A DNA stretch of 64,000 bases from Terebella lapidaria (Eukaryota; Annelida; Polychaeta; Terebellida; Terebellidae). Below, piece by piece: positions 22,641 through 35,391 of this stretch. The position numbers were made by a program, and so were the translations under genes. Numbering within the stretch: position 1 is the stretch's first letter; each line of letters opens with the position of its first letter. The notes beneath the pieces are model-generated. The model searched no databases and was not told where the DNA came from. It was given only the letters and a program-made list of their open reading frames with translations. The DNA lies in NCBI GenBank assembly GCA_949152475.1, contig OX424555.1, positions 59,935,977 to 59,999,976 of the forward strand, written 5' to 3'.

Positions 22641-25600
22641 GACGAAAAAGTTATCCTTTCAAACTACACATTTCTCCGGTAACCTTTCATAGCCCTTGGG
22701 GTAATTTTCTAACTCGTTTACGCTGTTTTTCGCTGATATTTTTTACGAGGCTGAATTGCATCATTCTATAATTTCGGAGACTTCACCTGGGAGTCAAGGC
22801 AAGTTTCTACCGGATTTCAGACTTCCATCGCAAAAAATTCGAAAAATTGGCAATCTATCCTAATGTTAATTTAGCCCTGTCATTTAATTTCTGGGTCTGC
22901 ATTTATGCATTTGCTCGGTTTTGTAGCGGAACAATCTTTCGAAAGCGAAATGTTTGTGCAGAATACATTCAATGTGTCTTCTGGTCCGAAATTACAATAA
23001 TTCCTCGAATCTTGATGGATGTAAACAGGACCAAATCTTCGAATATGCTCAGATTCTCGTGATCCCGTTTTGGGGTGAAATTTGACATTGAGGCAGATTG
23101 CCAACTTATACAGATTGCGATAGAATCTGAAACTTGGTATAAAATAATGGTTTGACTCCCAGATGATGTATGTCAAGTTATAGAACGATAACATTTAATA
23201 TCGCAGAAATATCGTCAAAAACCGGTGTAAACAAGTCATCAGTTTTATACCTGCACTCCCTATTAAGTCTGGAGATGTACATAAAAGTATTTTGATGCAG
23301 GTTTTGGGGAACTACGGTGCATACATGTTCATATGTTGACGCATCTCAGGAAGGTTATCACTTTGGATTTGATGCAGGTAATGTTGGGTCATGGAAAATC
23401 GAGTTTTGATATGAAGTAAATAGAGTTGAAATTACTCGATCATTATCGACCACGGCGTGCTGACAAAACTTGAAATGTTATAAAACCATGTTTAAACTCT
23501 AGACTCTCCCTTTTAATATCAGCCAACTTCAGTTTAACTACAGCAACAAAATTGACAAAGAAATCGTAAACTTAAAAGTATAGATCAACTTCGAAATCAC
23601 TTAGTCACAATGGTCGTAGAACTCACAGACGACCACTTGAATATATCATTAACTATACGTGTAGGTTTTAGTTCTGAACGAGCTTCATCAATGTTTTATC
23701 ACCATTCAGTACTGAAAATTAGCGTTCACGGCAGTTCTAATGTGTCTCAAAATCTTGAAATACAATTTGGATTGCCTATCTATAGTAGGTCATTACACTA
23801 CCTGGACGCGTTAATTGGTAATCATTTATTTATTCAACCTCCACATGGGAGAAATGACAAATTATGACATAATGTAAAACATGATGTTTTTGCAAATACA
23901 CGACTTACACGACTGCATTGTGAGTGCAATGATGTTGGTGTTATCCTATTCAGTTGTTTATGTATATACATGTAGTTTATATAATCGGGATAATAGTCAA
24001 GAGTACCACTGCATCGTTTGGCGAAAAAAGTTATTGAAGTGAACTTCACCCTTCTGGCATGCTATTGAATCCGTGTTCTTGGTTTGTATCCAACTCACAT
24101 AATCAAACAAACTACGAAGAAATGTCGAATATTTTGTAATACTATAGGCTACAGCTATGTCAGTGCACGGTAATGTTCTTATCGTTGAAATATCATGCGC
24201 CTAGAATTATAATATGCTAATACTTCCGTTTGAAGAAGGCCTTGTGGGAAGTATATTACTGATAACAAATGCGAATAGTTTAAACAGTGGCTACTATATG
24301 AACGTAATTTCCACACGAAAAAAAGAATCAGGACATGAATGTCACGATTCTCTTCTAACAGACCTTTGAGAATATCGCCCAAAGCACACCAAACACATCA
24401 AACTTAATTACTTCATTCATTTTTCGAGTGAATAACTAGGAAATTGATCTCATTTAAGTTTTTATGTAATGCCATTGAGGAATGGTCTTCTTCAATACTC
24501 ATAGAAATGTGGGTTTATCATAGTGTAGGCACAAGCAAACATATTATATCCTAGCGCTTTACAGTTTCAATAATGGACCTCGTAAATTTTGAGAATAAAG
24601 TAACCGACTTTTTAATGTGAACATTTCTGTGTTTCAACAATGCAGCAATGTGACTCCATGTTCGCTTAGTCCCGCAGTTACGGGAAAATGTGTTTTCCAC
24701 ATGTCGATGCAGAAGTGATTGAAAATTAGATTTCAATTGTTTGTAAACAAATCAAACTGGGTGTGAACCCTTCCGCGTGTTCTAAAACTGGCAGTCAGCT
24801 AATTTCACACTGCAGCCTCCTACGCCTTTTACGGTCGAATCAAGCACCCGAAGCGACTATAATTCGTATCATGCATACACACACTTATGTAGAAGTTAAT
24901 GGATAAGTCGATGATCAAGTGGTGTTCTCAGGAGGCGACAAATGTGTTATGTGGTACCTACTTGCCGTCAGTGTCAAGTAGAGTCGACATCAGAAGGGTA
25001 GCGTTATACATGCGGGGACAAAAAACTTTTGGCTAACTGAGACATCTTAGCTCTCGATATGTGCGGAATGAGTCCGTGTACTGAGATGGCCATGTCATGT
25101 CAGGCGGCAGTACACACTGTAAGTATCCGAAATTCTGATACTGATTCGATAATTTTGTCACCATTCATAATTAACCCTGCAAAATCGGTGAAGCTATCTG
25201 TTGTTCTGTGTGTCAATTATAACGCTATTCTGATTGACATGCATTGAACCTTGGACCATTACATACATTCACACATTTACACATGCAATATTATGGTCCC
25301 AGACATTCCATTTTAACATTAACCTCGTATAACAATACGTCCGTAACTTCACGAATTGCAAACCTTACTATCCATATAGATCCATATCGTATTATTTCCT
25401 TCTCATTTGTAAGTAGGCCTACACTTGTATATCACAAAGCACTAAAGGGTATGTTTAATGATATCTTTATTGATACAAATGTATCTGGATTTGTGCTGAA
25501 AATCGGGAACTATTTCGAGAGTTCAGAAGGGGTACCACCTGAATTTGGTATGCACACGATGCCGACACAAACTGCTTCTTCTTCAGCAGAAAAATCCCAG

Positions 25601-27176
25601 TTTAATATTTTGTGTGGATGGCACGAAGGGACTAAACTTTTTTGATAAGCGAATCCCACCAGTATCTCTGAGGAACAAATGTTATAATCAAAATAAGCCG
25701 AATCGTGACGACGAAAAGGAAACAGAAAATTTTCCAGTGTTTCATCAAAGAGGCTTACTGTCGATGGTCTAATCTGATATGACAACAGTCGCGTGCCTAC
25801 CAGTGATATCATAAAACCATATCATAAAAAGGTGTGGGGAATGGTCGGAAATACTGTTCACGATATAGATTAGTCAAACCTCGCCACAAATGCCAAAACC
25901 GTATTTTTTTGTTGAATTTGAATATATCGTCAATGCTATTGAAAGGGATGTTTACTGGAATGGATTCGTGTGAATGAAATCCTACAAGTTGTGTCCTGAG
26001 GAGGTGGCTATGAAGTCGTCAAAACACAATTTAATATTTGACAAACGTATCTACTTCAAAAGATATAATACTTTTGTTACTACTTATCTCTATGACGTCA
26101 ACCTTCGACTTTCTTTTTGTACTAGCTGCTTGTGGTTTGAGAGTCTTGAGAAATACAATTCATTAACTTTGCAAACATATCTAATGAGTATATTCACGAA
26201 GTACATTACACGCTATGAATTTTCACATCAAAATTGTATCGGGTACCTGAATATAAAATCATTATAATATCAAAGCTACAAACAGTTTGCGTATGGATCG
26301 CTGTTTCAATCGATCAATTATTGGCTGGAACAATTGCTGAAAGTGTATTTTGTTTATGATGTTGAATGGTACGGGCTTCTTGAAATCATTGCAAACCCAC
26401 GATACTCGTGTTACTTTTTGTGAGCATCAGACACATACTTAAATCATCAGTGTTCATTTGTTCAAAACGGTGTTATTCTCATTGCATTTCACGTCACAAA
26501 AACGATAATCAAGTATAGCAGGTCGACACTGAAGACTTTATTCAACATTAGCGCATGTTTGTCTCTCTTCTGAGTAACGATTACACCTAATTTTTCATAC
26601 TTTATGGAGGAAAACAAAACATACCCCTTGCAGCTTGACGTTTCACAATCGAACATAACGTTTCCCAACAGAAAAATATCGTTTCCCAATATCCTCTGCC
26701 GAAACGGATTCCGCCTAGGTAATGAAATATTAATTAGTACATTCAATGTCGTATGTCGTCATGGAGAAACACCAGCGTGCACGGGTATTACACTTACATA
26801 TACCTATATACACTCAATTGCAATGGATGGGCCGCTAGGCCTATCTTTCACTACAGTAAAACACCACGAGATATGAGAGATGCCTGACCACGTGGAGGAT
26901 GTATTGATGAATATTCATGAATATATGTATGACTACTAAGGCTTGCGCAAGGCTGCGTGGACCTATAGATCCTGTTAGCCCGGTGTTTGTTAATTGACTG
27001 GAGTGTATAGTTTTTTCCACATATTGTCGATCCTTGAATTATTGTTGCGCAAGATTTGCGAAACTTCAGATTTACAAATATCTACATACTGTATATCTAT
27101 TATGTGTCAAATATAGTGTCAAACGACAACATACACAACAACGACAACAACAATTGTATTATAATAGACATCTAGC

Positions 27177-27180
<4 letters not shown>
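22641..27180. other. 4.5 kb without a recognisable gene
   Basis: AT-rich DNA with overlapping short open frames only. The longest, 25244-25645 on + (about 133 codons, no ATG at its start), has no recognisable motif. I found no splice-bounded exon, RNA gene or retroelement domain. Confidence 0.5.

Positions 27181-27211
<31 letters not shown>
27181..27211. repeat. (TAA)n microsatellite
   Basis: About ten uninterrupted TAA units, roughly 160 bp upstream of the TATA box proposed for the IL-17 gene. Confidence 0.95.
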
Positions 27212-27212
<1 letters not shown>

Positions 27213-27371
27213 GCATCACTTTAATGGCGTAGATACAATGTACCGATAGATCCCGCACCGTCGAGAGAGATGAGATATTTTGAGGACGGGTAATGCCCTT
27301 TGTTCTTGAGTGTATCCACTCATCAAATAACCAGCGGTTATATTCCCCTCCTGGACAGCTGGGTTTTGTAC

Positions 27372-27379
27372 TATATAAG
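27372..27379 (+). promoter_or_regulatory. candidate TATA box of the IL-17 gene
   Basis: TATATAAG, followed by GCGGGCG, lies 195 bp upstream of the proposed start codon at 27567. This would place transcription start near 27400-27410 and give a leader of about 160 nt. Supported only by motif match and position. Confidence 0.45.
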
Positions 27380-27566
27380 CGGGCGTATGACCAGGTAATA
27401 TCATTCCAACAATTCAGGGCAGCACAGCTGAATAGCTCACTCTCAATACGAATCTTCGACATTCGAATCAGAGTTAAAATCACCCAGCAGTATTTTACCA
27501 AGAGGTCAAACAATTGAATTCTGGAGTTTAAATCGCAAGCAGTTGTAGTTTTAAAAAAAACATAAC

Positions 27567-28708
27567 ATGGACGCGTTGAAATTGTGCATTTTGTTTGTGG
27601 TGAGTGAAACAAATGGAGTATACATGATAAACATAGTCCTCACCTAAATTATATGATCGAGTATAATGTTGAACTGAATTGAATTGAGTTGAATTCAACA
27701 GAAAGAGTAAAAAAAAATCGAAATTGATTTCGTGCACAATTTAGAGTATATTTCAATGTGTGTGGTCAGAAATAAATGAACGGATGCTATGCAATAATGT
27801 TGATATGAATCTTGACACGAGTTACCCCCATAATCAATGAATCCAAAATATTGAATTTTCTCTCAAATTCAAGTTACAGAAGTATGCATTTTAGTAGGCT
27901 AAAGATCATACTCCGTATGTTTACAGCTCTCAACTCTGGTAGCTATCAGCGGCGCCAGATCTACTCGCGCCTCCGCTCCGTCCAAGTCCCACGACCGGTC
28001 AACCCCCGCGGTCTGGCTCCACGGCATGGTCGAGCACCTGCGCTCCTCGGGCCCCGAGCCCCGGCACGCGCGGGTGGCCCGCAGTCCCGATTGTGTGGAC
28101 GAGGACCGCGAGGTGCTCCACGCCCGCTGGGTGAGCCACACGGCTCGACGCAACATGCACCACTCGTACTTCCTCTACCCCGGCCTCCAGCGCACCATCG
28201 AGCGCCACCTGAACCAGTCGACCGTCGAGCAAGCTCACCACCTGCACGGCAATCAGGAGTGCCCTAGTGTGAGCCAGATACAGCAGCGGGAACACGTGGA
28301 GCAGAGGTCGCTATGTCCCTGGTACAACATCATCAACTACGACTCTAACAGGTAAGGGACTTCAATAGTCATCTACTTTCTAAATGGGTACTTCCAAGAT
28401 GGCCAAACAAATATTTGTTAGCTCAACGCAATGTCGAAGATCAGGTAAAGATTTGAAAATGTATTTAGAAAGCAGTCAATCTTACCCACAGATACCCGGA
28501 CCAGATCGTCGAGGCCGAGTGCAGCTGTCAGTCCGGCTGCGTCGGTATGGACGAGACGAGTGCTGGCTGCGAGAAAGTCTACTACAACGTGCCCGTACTG
28601 CGGCGGGTGGGCTGCGTGGACGGCAGGTATCAGTACACGAACGGCTGGCACCGCATCGCTGTCGGCTGTGTGTGTGCCCTGCGTCAGACATCCTCCGTCA
28701 CGTCTTGA
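27567..28708 (+). CDS. interleukin-17 family cytokine, three exons, complete
   Basis: Secreted cystine-knot cytokine; IL-17 family members signal through IL-17 receptors in innate and mucosal immunity. Exons: 27567-27599, 27927-28351 and 28492-28708. Each junction has GT donors (GTGAGT, GTAAGG) and AG acceptors and keeps the frame. The 224-residue product starts with a signal peptide (MDALKLCILFV across the first junction, ending about residue 22). A poorly conserved, His/Arg-rich pro-part follows, then the IL-17 domain at about 141-216. This contains CPWYNIINYDSNRYPDQIVE, cysteines 163, 165, 169, 179 and 194, NVPVLRR and the terminal VGCVC (C212, C214). Length matches molluscan IL-17 proteins. 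The start is fixed by the signal peptide. Exons 2 and 3 are much more GC-rich than their surroundings. The assignment to IL-17 is strong; the subtype is not resolved. Confidence 0.93.
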
Positions 28709-29600
28709 TTCGTACGTTCATTGTGGCCTTCATGCTACCACCAAAGGTTGTGTTCGGAGTATTGAGTGCCTTGTCTCCTCACGTGCAGGGATTGGTATTT
28801 ATTTGTTCGAATATCGATGTTCTGATAATGGTGACATATTGTTAAGTTATTTGGTTCACTATTTATTCAAGTTTCAGTTTTATGTTAGCCTATTTATATA
28901 TAAAAGATCACTCTAACTACTCTTACCTTTACAATTCAGGTATTTTATGATTATACGAAACTTTATCATATCATTTATGTATTAGACACCCGTCAACCAT
29001 ATTACTTCATAACTACAGTATTTATGTGTGTTAATTTCATTTTAATATGCATGTTAAATCTAGTATTGATTTGTTGTTACATTTATGAATATTTGGCTGT
29101 GATCGATCTACGAATTTATCACATGCTATGAATTTATCTTAAACTACAAACAGTAGGAACACACAGTGATTTCTGACAGTGTGATAACCTTTGCCGGAAA
29201 CATCATGTTTGCACTATTTTTTCTTCACATGTTTGCTTCACATTTCACATATTCACATGCACTTGTCTGAATGCGTTTTGATTTGAAAGAACAATGAAAG
29301 CACGAGTATTATATGACGTCACAATGACACATCACGCGATTCAGCATTAGTAACATATAACCATGCAGAAAACGTACAACCACCGTGATGTCATAATACA
29401 AAGTATTTGACGACCCGGTGATCTGCATTGTTTATACTATTTCCTAGCAACGCACATGTTAACCGGTCTTCCACTCATAAGTAGAAGGGGTCCTTGAGTA
29501 CAATCAAAGATTGTAAGAAGTTCTTGCAATCTTTGGTACAATTTCACTTTTATTTACAGGGATTGGGTTCTCAAATATTTCAGAATCATAAATTCATAGC
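28709..29600. other. 3' flank of the IL-17 gene
   Basis: Noncoding AT-rich DNA containing the 3' untranslated region. I could not fix a poly(A) signal within the first 300 bases after the stop. No gene recognised. Confidence 0.5.
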
Positions 29601-29791
29601 ATGTGATAAAAACAAAACCTGTTTCGTGTGTTTTCCAGCACACGGGAAAGATCTCGTTTGAACTGGCGGAAGAACATCAGAAAGCACTCGACCTTCGGTC
29701 TCGTGCTCTCTTGTATTCTTCCGCCAGTTCAAACTCGATCTTTCCCGTGTGCTGGAAAACACACTCACCTAGTTTTGTCATTTTATCATGG
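29601..29791. mobile_element. palindromic MITE-like hairpin element
   Basis: Positions 29626-29674 and 29716-29764 are inverted copies of 49 bp with two mismatches, around a 41-bp loop. Weaker inverted similarity (GTGATAAAAACAAAAC against ATGATAAAATGACAAAAC) extends to about 29601 and 29791. The arms include CCAGCACACGGGAAAGATC and TTTGAACTGGCGGAAGAA. No coding capacity. It is probably a small foldback transposon; a transcript would form a long near-perfect hairpin. Confidence 0.8.
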
Positions 29792-30379
29792 GTGGCCTGT
29801 GATACAAATGGCCGAAAGCGATACCTCATTCAAAGTGTTCATAACATTATACCAAACAAATCACACGTTGATTCACTTTCAACGCTGATTATACATGTAT
29901 TTTATCGTGATATAACCACGCATGTGTTCAGAGTTTGGTGGGCCTCGTGACTGTCTTTCTATAAAAATAAAATGTGTTGTTTATGATGTATTGTAATATC
30001 GATGTGTTTATGATTTGTATGATTTATATTCGTGGTGTAGATGTATCCCTGTGTATTGTATGCATATATCCAACCTGTTTTATAAATTCATTTTGAGTAA
30101 GTGGTGAGCTTGTTGTTGAAACTCTCCATTTAATTATGTAGTCAGATTTGTGGCGAACATTGTTATATTGTACAAGTATTATTGAGTATTTATTCTGCAG
30201 AACTATTTACATGTATATATATATATTGAATATTCAATAAACCGAAAGAAACGAAAGCACGCGTTGTCTTGAGATGCAAGGATGTCCATACTTGATGTGT
30301 GAAATTGTGAGTCACACAATTGGATTTTAGAAGATAATGGTCTGACGAATGACTCAATCCTAATTATATCGGTGACAAC
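29792..30379. other. anonymous DNA
   Basis: No gene or clear repeat. AATAAA-like signals occur near 29963 and 30236 without an evident transcript to serve. Confidence 0.5.
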
Positions 30380-31200
30380 TGAGCTTACCGTGCATTTTTC
30401 AAGGTCACCAGAATACTCAAAACATATCATTTCCTATATTCACCATGGTTTCCTAAGCTGTGAAGTCGATAATAAGCAAGATATTAGACATTTTGTGCTC
30501 TGACTTTGAAAATAAGGTCAAAATCAGGGTCATAAGGATATTCAGCATATATCATTTCCTATATGTCATCAATTGATTCCTAGGCTGTAAAGTTCATAAT
30601 AAGCGGGATATTAGCTTGAAAACGATGTCAAAGGTCAAATTCAAGGCCACGAGAATATTCAGCATATATCATTTTCCTATATGTCCACCATTGATTCCTA
30701 AGCTGTAAAGTCGATAATAAATGAGATATTAGCCTTTTTGTGCTCTGACCTTAAAAATGATGTCAAAGGTCAGGTTCAAGGTCATGAGATATATTCAGCA
30801 TATATCATTTCCCATATGTTCCCAATGGATTCCTAAGCTATAAATTTCCTATATGTTCAGCATATATCATTTCCCATAAGTTCCCAATGGATTCCTAGGC
30901 TATAAATTTCCTATATGGTCAATTTCCTATATGTTCATTATGGATTCCCAAGTCGATAATAAGCGAGAAATTAGTCATTTTGTGCTCTGACGTTGAAAGT
31001 AAGGTCAAAGGTTCTGTTCAGGATCATGGGAATATCATTTCCTATATGTCCACAATTGAGTCCTAGGCTGTAAAGTCGATAATGAGTGAGATATTAGCCA
31101 CTATGTGCTCTGACCTTGAAGATGAGGTCAAAGGTCAAGTTCAAGGTCATGAGAATATTCAGCAAATATCATTTCCCATATGTTCGCAATTGATTCCTAA
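30380..31200. repeat. AGGTCA-rich minisatellite array B (inverted orientation)
   Basis: Same family as 21121-22640 but reverse-complemented, with units TCAGCATATATCATTTCCTA, GATTCCTAAGCTGTAAAGTC, GATAATAAG and then AGGTCA half-sites. A perfect AGGTCAAAGGTCA lies at 31125-31137. Around 30790-30960 units are shortened and rearranged. The array lies between the IL-17 and ninjurin genes. Confidence 0.9.
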
Positions 31201-31399
31201 AATGTACCCTATATGAAATTAGGTACTTCAGTACTAATGTATTGAATGGTACAATGACAAAAGGTGACAGTATCAATATTTATAGCTTAGCATTGGTTCT
31301 GCAAGACACGAACTTTCCCCTTCTGTCATAAAACAAAAACGATACATGCATGGGAAAAAGACACATCCTGAGTAGCCGAAACAGAGATTTGTCATTGAA

Positions 31400-32890
31400 A
31401 CTAGACGTCAATGCCTTAAGATGCGTCAGAGGCATTTCGGTGTTAATACTAATTTGTAATATTCATAACAAGTTTGCCATGGGCTCTACGACACACTGTT
31501 CCCAGGATATCGACGGAAATGAAAATTGTCGACTTAGACATGTTTGCCTTAGACATGTTTGTCTAGCGGGACGAATCCGAAAATAACGTCCGTTTCGTTC
31601 TAAAATTTCGGGTCAAAGTCAAAGTTCATCCATAATACCCCTAAGACATGATTGTCTAGGGCGACGAATCCGAAAATAACGCCTGTTTCGCTCTACGACG
31701 TACCATTTCCGAGATATGCAGGAAGCTTGAAGGGTGAATCAGCAAAACATCATTTCGACCTCTAGGTCAAAGGTCGTTTGACGGATCGATCCCAAAATCA
31801 ATAGGGTTCTTCTCTGATGGTATATAAACCTCCATGCAAATTCTGCAACTGATGCCTGAATATTTTTCGAGTTATTGCCCGGAAACCAAGTCTCGAAATC
31901 AGCCTTGATTTCATCCTCACGGACCTCTGCCCGGATCAAAAAGAAATAATACCTCTAGAAATAAAATAAATAAACATGTTTGTCTAGGTCGACGAGTCCA
32001 AAAATAGCATCCGTTTCGCTCTACAATGCACCGTTTCCGAGATATCCACGAAAACGAAGAATACTGACTCAACAAAAACATTTCGGGTCAAGGTCAAAGT
32101 TCATCCATAATACCCCTTAGACATGATTGTCTAACATGATTGTCTAAGGCGACGAGTCCGAAAATAACGTCCGTTTCGCTCTACGACGTACCGTTTCCGA
32201 GATATGCAGGAAGCTTCAAGGATGAATCAGCAAAAATTATTTCGACCTCTAGGTCAAAGGTCGTATATAAACCTCCATGCAAAGTTCTGCAACTATTGCC
32301 TGAATATTTTTCGAGTTATCGCCCGGAAACCAAGTCTCAAAATCAGCCTTGATTTCATCCTCAAGGACCTCACGGATCTCGGCCCGGATCAAAGAGAAAT
32401 ATTACCTCTTAAATGTGTTTGTCTGGGGCGACGAGTCCGAAAATAACGCCCGTTTCGCTCTACAATGCATCGTTCCCGAGATATCGACGAAAACGAAGAA
32501 TGCCGACTCGGCAAATAAATTTCGGGTCAAGGTCAAAGTTCATGCATATTACCCCCTTAGACATATTTGTCTAGGGCGACGAGTCTGAAAATAACGTCAG
32601 TTTCGCTCTACGACGTACCGTTTCTGAGATATGCAGGAAGCTTCAAGGATGAATCCGCAAGAAATTATTTTGACCTCTAGGTCAAAGGTCTTCGACGGAT
32701 CGATCCCAACATCAATAGGGTTCTTTCCTGGTGGTATATGAACCTGCATGCAGAGTTCTGCAACTATTGCCTGAATACTTTTTTGAGTTATCGTCCTGAA
32801 TTAAGTGTCAAAATCAGCCTTGATTTCATCCTCACGGACCTCACGGATCTCGGAGCCGGCTCAAAAACAATAGGTTTCTTCCATATATTA
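31400..32890. repeat. tandem repeat of about 430-490 bp, three units of two related halves
   Basis: The motif GTCTAGGGCGACGAGTCCGA with AAAATAACGTCCGTTTCGCT recurs at about 31560, 31660, 31985, 32150, 32425 and 32575. Two half-types alternate. One continues TACAATGCACCGTTTCCGAG..ATATCCACGAAAACGAAG (about 31484, 32021, 32463). The other continues TACGACGTACCGTTTCCGAG..ATGCAGGAAGCTTCAAGG (about 31700, 32189, 32617) and then a segment with AGGTCAAAGGTC. The full period is about 430-490 bp. Inverted CAGTRTCAATATTTA-like sequences near 31272 and 33045 may mark the ends of a host element. No coding function. Confidence 0.85.
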
Positions 32891-33059
32891 TTTCTGACTA
32901 ATGGTGAAAATTTGTTAAGGATCCATTGAGGCAATCTGAATTTATCGTCCGGAAGCCAAAACGGCGGGGGAAAAAATCTGCTAAAACCATAAAGGCATTT
33001 CTGCCGAAATGCCTTAATAATAAGTGTAAATATCCTAAATATTGACACTGTACTACGGG

Positions 33060-34262
33060 GTATGCAATTGGGTTATCATAAGTGAAAAGTAAAATGGAAC
33101 GATCGTAAGTTGACACCAGGGCACCAGCTAGGACTTGTATATTCCACGTGTATACATACTTTTGAATATATATTCTCTGAAAAACAAATAAGCAGATTTT
33201 ACGTGGACAAAGTGTATAATATAAACCTTGTTATTCAAATGATCAAAAAAAGTATAGGTCACCACAAGGCAGCGTAATGTCCTTGAATATCACAACTCAT
33301 CATAACGTTATGTCCTCAGGATGAAAAACATGCTACGTGATGTCATGGTATGACAATCGCGGGCACTCTCTAGAGGAACCGTGGTACACTTATAATTTCA
33401 GTCACGCAAGGAATTGGAAGTTGAATGTCTCGTATATATTGCAATACACCGTGCATGCAATGCTCTAGTAACTGATACATTCGTTTACACGATGATGCAG
33501 TGTCCTTCCTAGTACTTGTGTTTTTATTGGATATACACACGAGTTTTATCACTCAGGGGACAAGGTTTGTTTTGACCCAACTGTGCACAGCTCCGCGTTC
33601 ACCCTTCCACAACTTTGAACGCATCGGAACACAGTATGCACAAATTTATACTAAATATGTATCATATATATCATAGTGTCGCATTGTTGTCGTTGCCAAC
33701 GACCTTTCATGACATGTGATGTTTGTCATCAAACGTAATGTTTGTCAACACTGATAAGCACATCACACAAAAGGTGGGTTATGATCAGTTTATGTACCTG
33801 AGATGGATATATACCAGTAATTTTCATCAACGGTTACAGTCGGCATATTACTATCACAATGCAGTACAGATAGAAGTGCACAGCACTTATGTTATACATG
33901 CCATTGATAAAATATGGAGGAGCCTCTATGCTAGACATATAACCCTGAACACAGCACTCACTATCACTCACACATCCCCAGATAACACTGACCGGGTATT
34001 ATTACCTATGACTATTTGGACTAATTTGCGCCCCAGATGTCGCCTCAAGTGGTTCCCACTGTTGTCTTGACCACAGCATATACTATGATTTGGGTCAAGT
34101 ATTGTGTATGTTTTGCTGAGCGACGAGTACATAGTGACTATGTGGAAGTAATATGCACAAATCGTGTGTGTGTAAAGGATAGTTTGGGAAATTTCAACAC
34201 CAGATGCTGAGAATTAGCATATCATTATCACTTTGCGTTACCATTCATTCAATGGTGGCAAG
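33060..34262. other. no gene recognised
   Basis: AT-rich DNA. The open frame at 33723-34070 on + (about 115 codons) has no recognisable feature. Confidence 0.5.
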
Positions 34263-34295
34263 ATGAGCAGACTCGTTCCTGGAAAAAGATCTGAG
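34263..34295 (+). CDS. possible first coding exon of the ninjurin gene
   Basis: An ATG followed by ten codons (MSRLVPGKRSE) ends at a good donor, GAG|GTAAAG. It ends in phase 0, which is what the acceptor of the next recognised exon at 35392 requires. An alternative is the ATG at about 34694 (TATGGTTGAG|GTGAGT), also in phase 0. Neither shows conserved sequence, since ninjurin N-termini are variable. The call rests on phase and splice consensus only. Confidence 0.35.
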
Positions 34296-35391
34296 GTAAA
34301 GTGATATATCTTGGAGTCCGTTTAGTTGTATATTTCAAATTTTAAACTCTTTCTAAACATAGCCTTGAAGTAATTTGGTGCACACAGCACATGCTACATT
34401 CTAAAGCGCATTGTAATCTAGATACTACGTCCACGCGTCCCCCAGCAGTGTCACTTTATACGAATATTGGGATCCTAGAATAATAATATATCACAATAAT
34501 ATCGAAATAATTTCGTACCAATCTTTTGAGCCAGTGTTCAATACCTATGTAGAATCTAGATGGCCGAGCGATCAAAATCTGTTGGACTAAAGGGATTTTA
34601 CCTCAGTTATTCAATATTGAACCTCAGAAACACGTTCAGGATAACATACCTGTAAGCAAAGCCAGAGCTAAGTTCCCAGAAAAAAATCAAAACTATGGTT
34701 GAGGTGAGTTTCATACGGCTGAACAACAGCAAACGAGGTTCCGTGGTTTTGTGCATGCACACGAGTTTATTCGTTATTCAAAAACTATGAAATATATAAC
34801 ACCAAAATTATTGGTCGTTTGACAGCATACAACAGCAGTTAATGCCTGAAAACATCAATAATTCAATTTATTGGTTATTATTTAATATGAAAACTCACGA
34901 TATGTGACATTGTTAAGATGCTTCTGGTTTCTGGAACCATTTGTCTTTTCGTACATACATATTGTCAATTGACACAGATCATCTAATTTTCACTGGATCT
35001 AAGTGGTGCGAATACTGTAATCTTGCACAATGTGGGCTGCTCTGGAAGGGATGCATTGGGCTGTGTGTTTGATTCCTTTCCGGTGCCATGCGTCAGATAT
35101 AATCCCGATTTTGTAACGTATTCTAACTATGTGTTAGTGATATTTTGTTACATAAAGCATCTATGACGAAAAAATGTGCATCACATGTTCATGCCGTTTG
35201 AATTGCTCGAAAGGTGGTGTATCTATAGTTGATTGGCCCATAACAAACAATGAATGGGAGTTCCAACTCGGGGAACGGGATCTGCACCGGTGAACGAGAA
35301 GATTGCTTTCACATGTGAATGTGCCGCCAGCCCAAAGCAATCGATAATGTTCTTATGCTTTATTTATGTTGACAAATCCTGACAATTTCAG

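Noticed and set aside
25244..25645. A 133-codon open frame as a host gene
   Set aside because: No ATG at its start, no motif, AT-rich composition like the surrounding noncoding DNA, and no splice context.
28026..28355. Open frames in other phases and on - over the IL-17 exons
   Set aside because: They are shadows of a GC-rich exon. The IL-17 frame has a signal peptide, matching splice phases and family motifs; the others do not.
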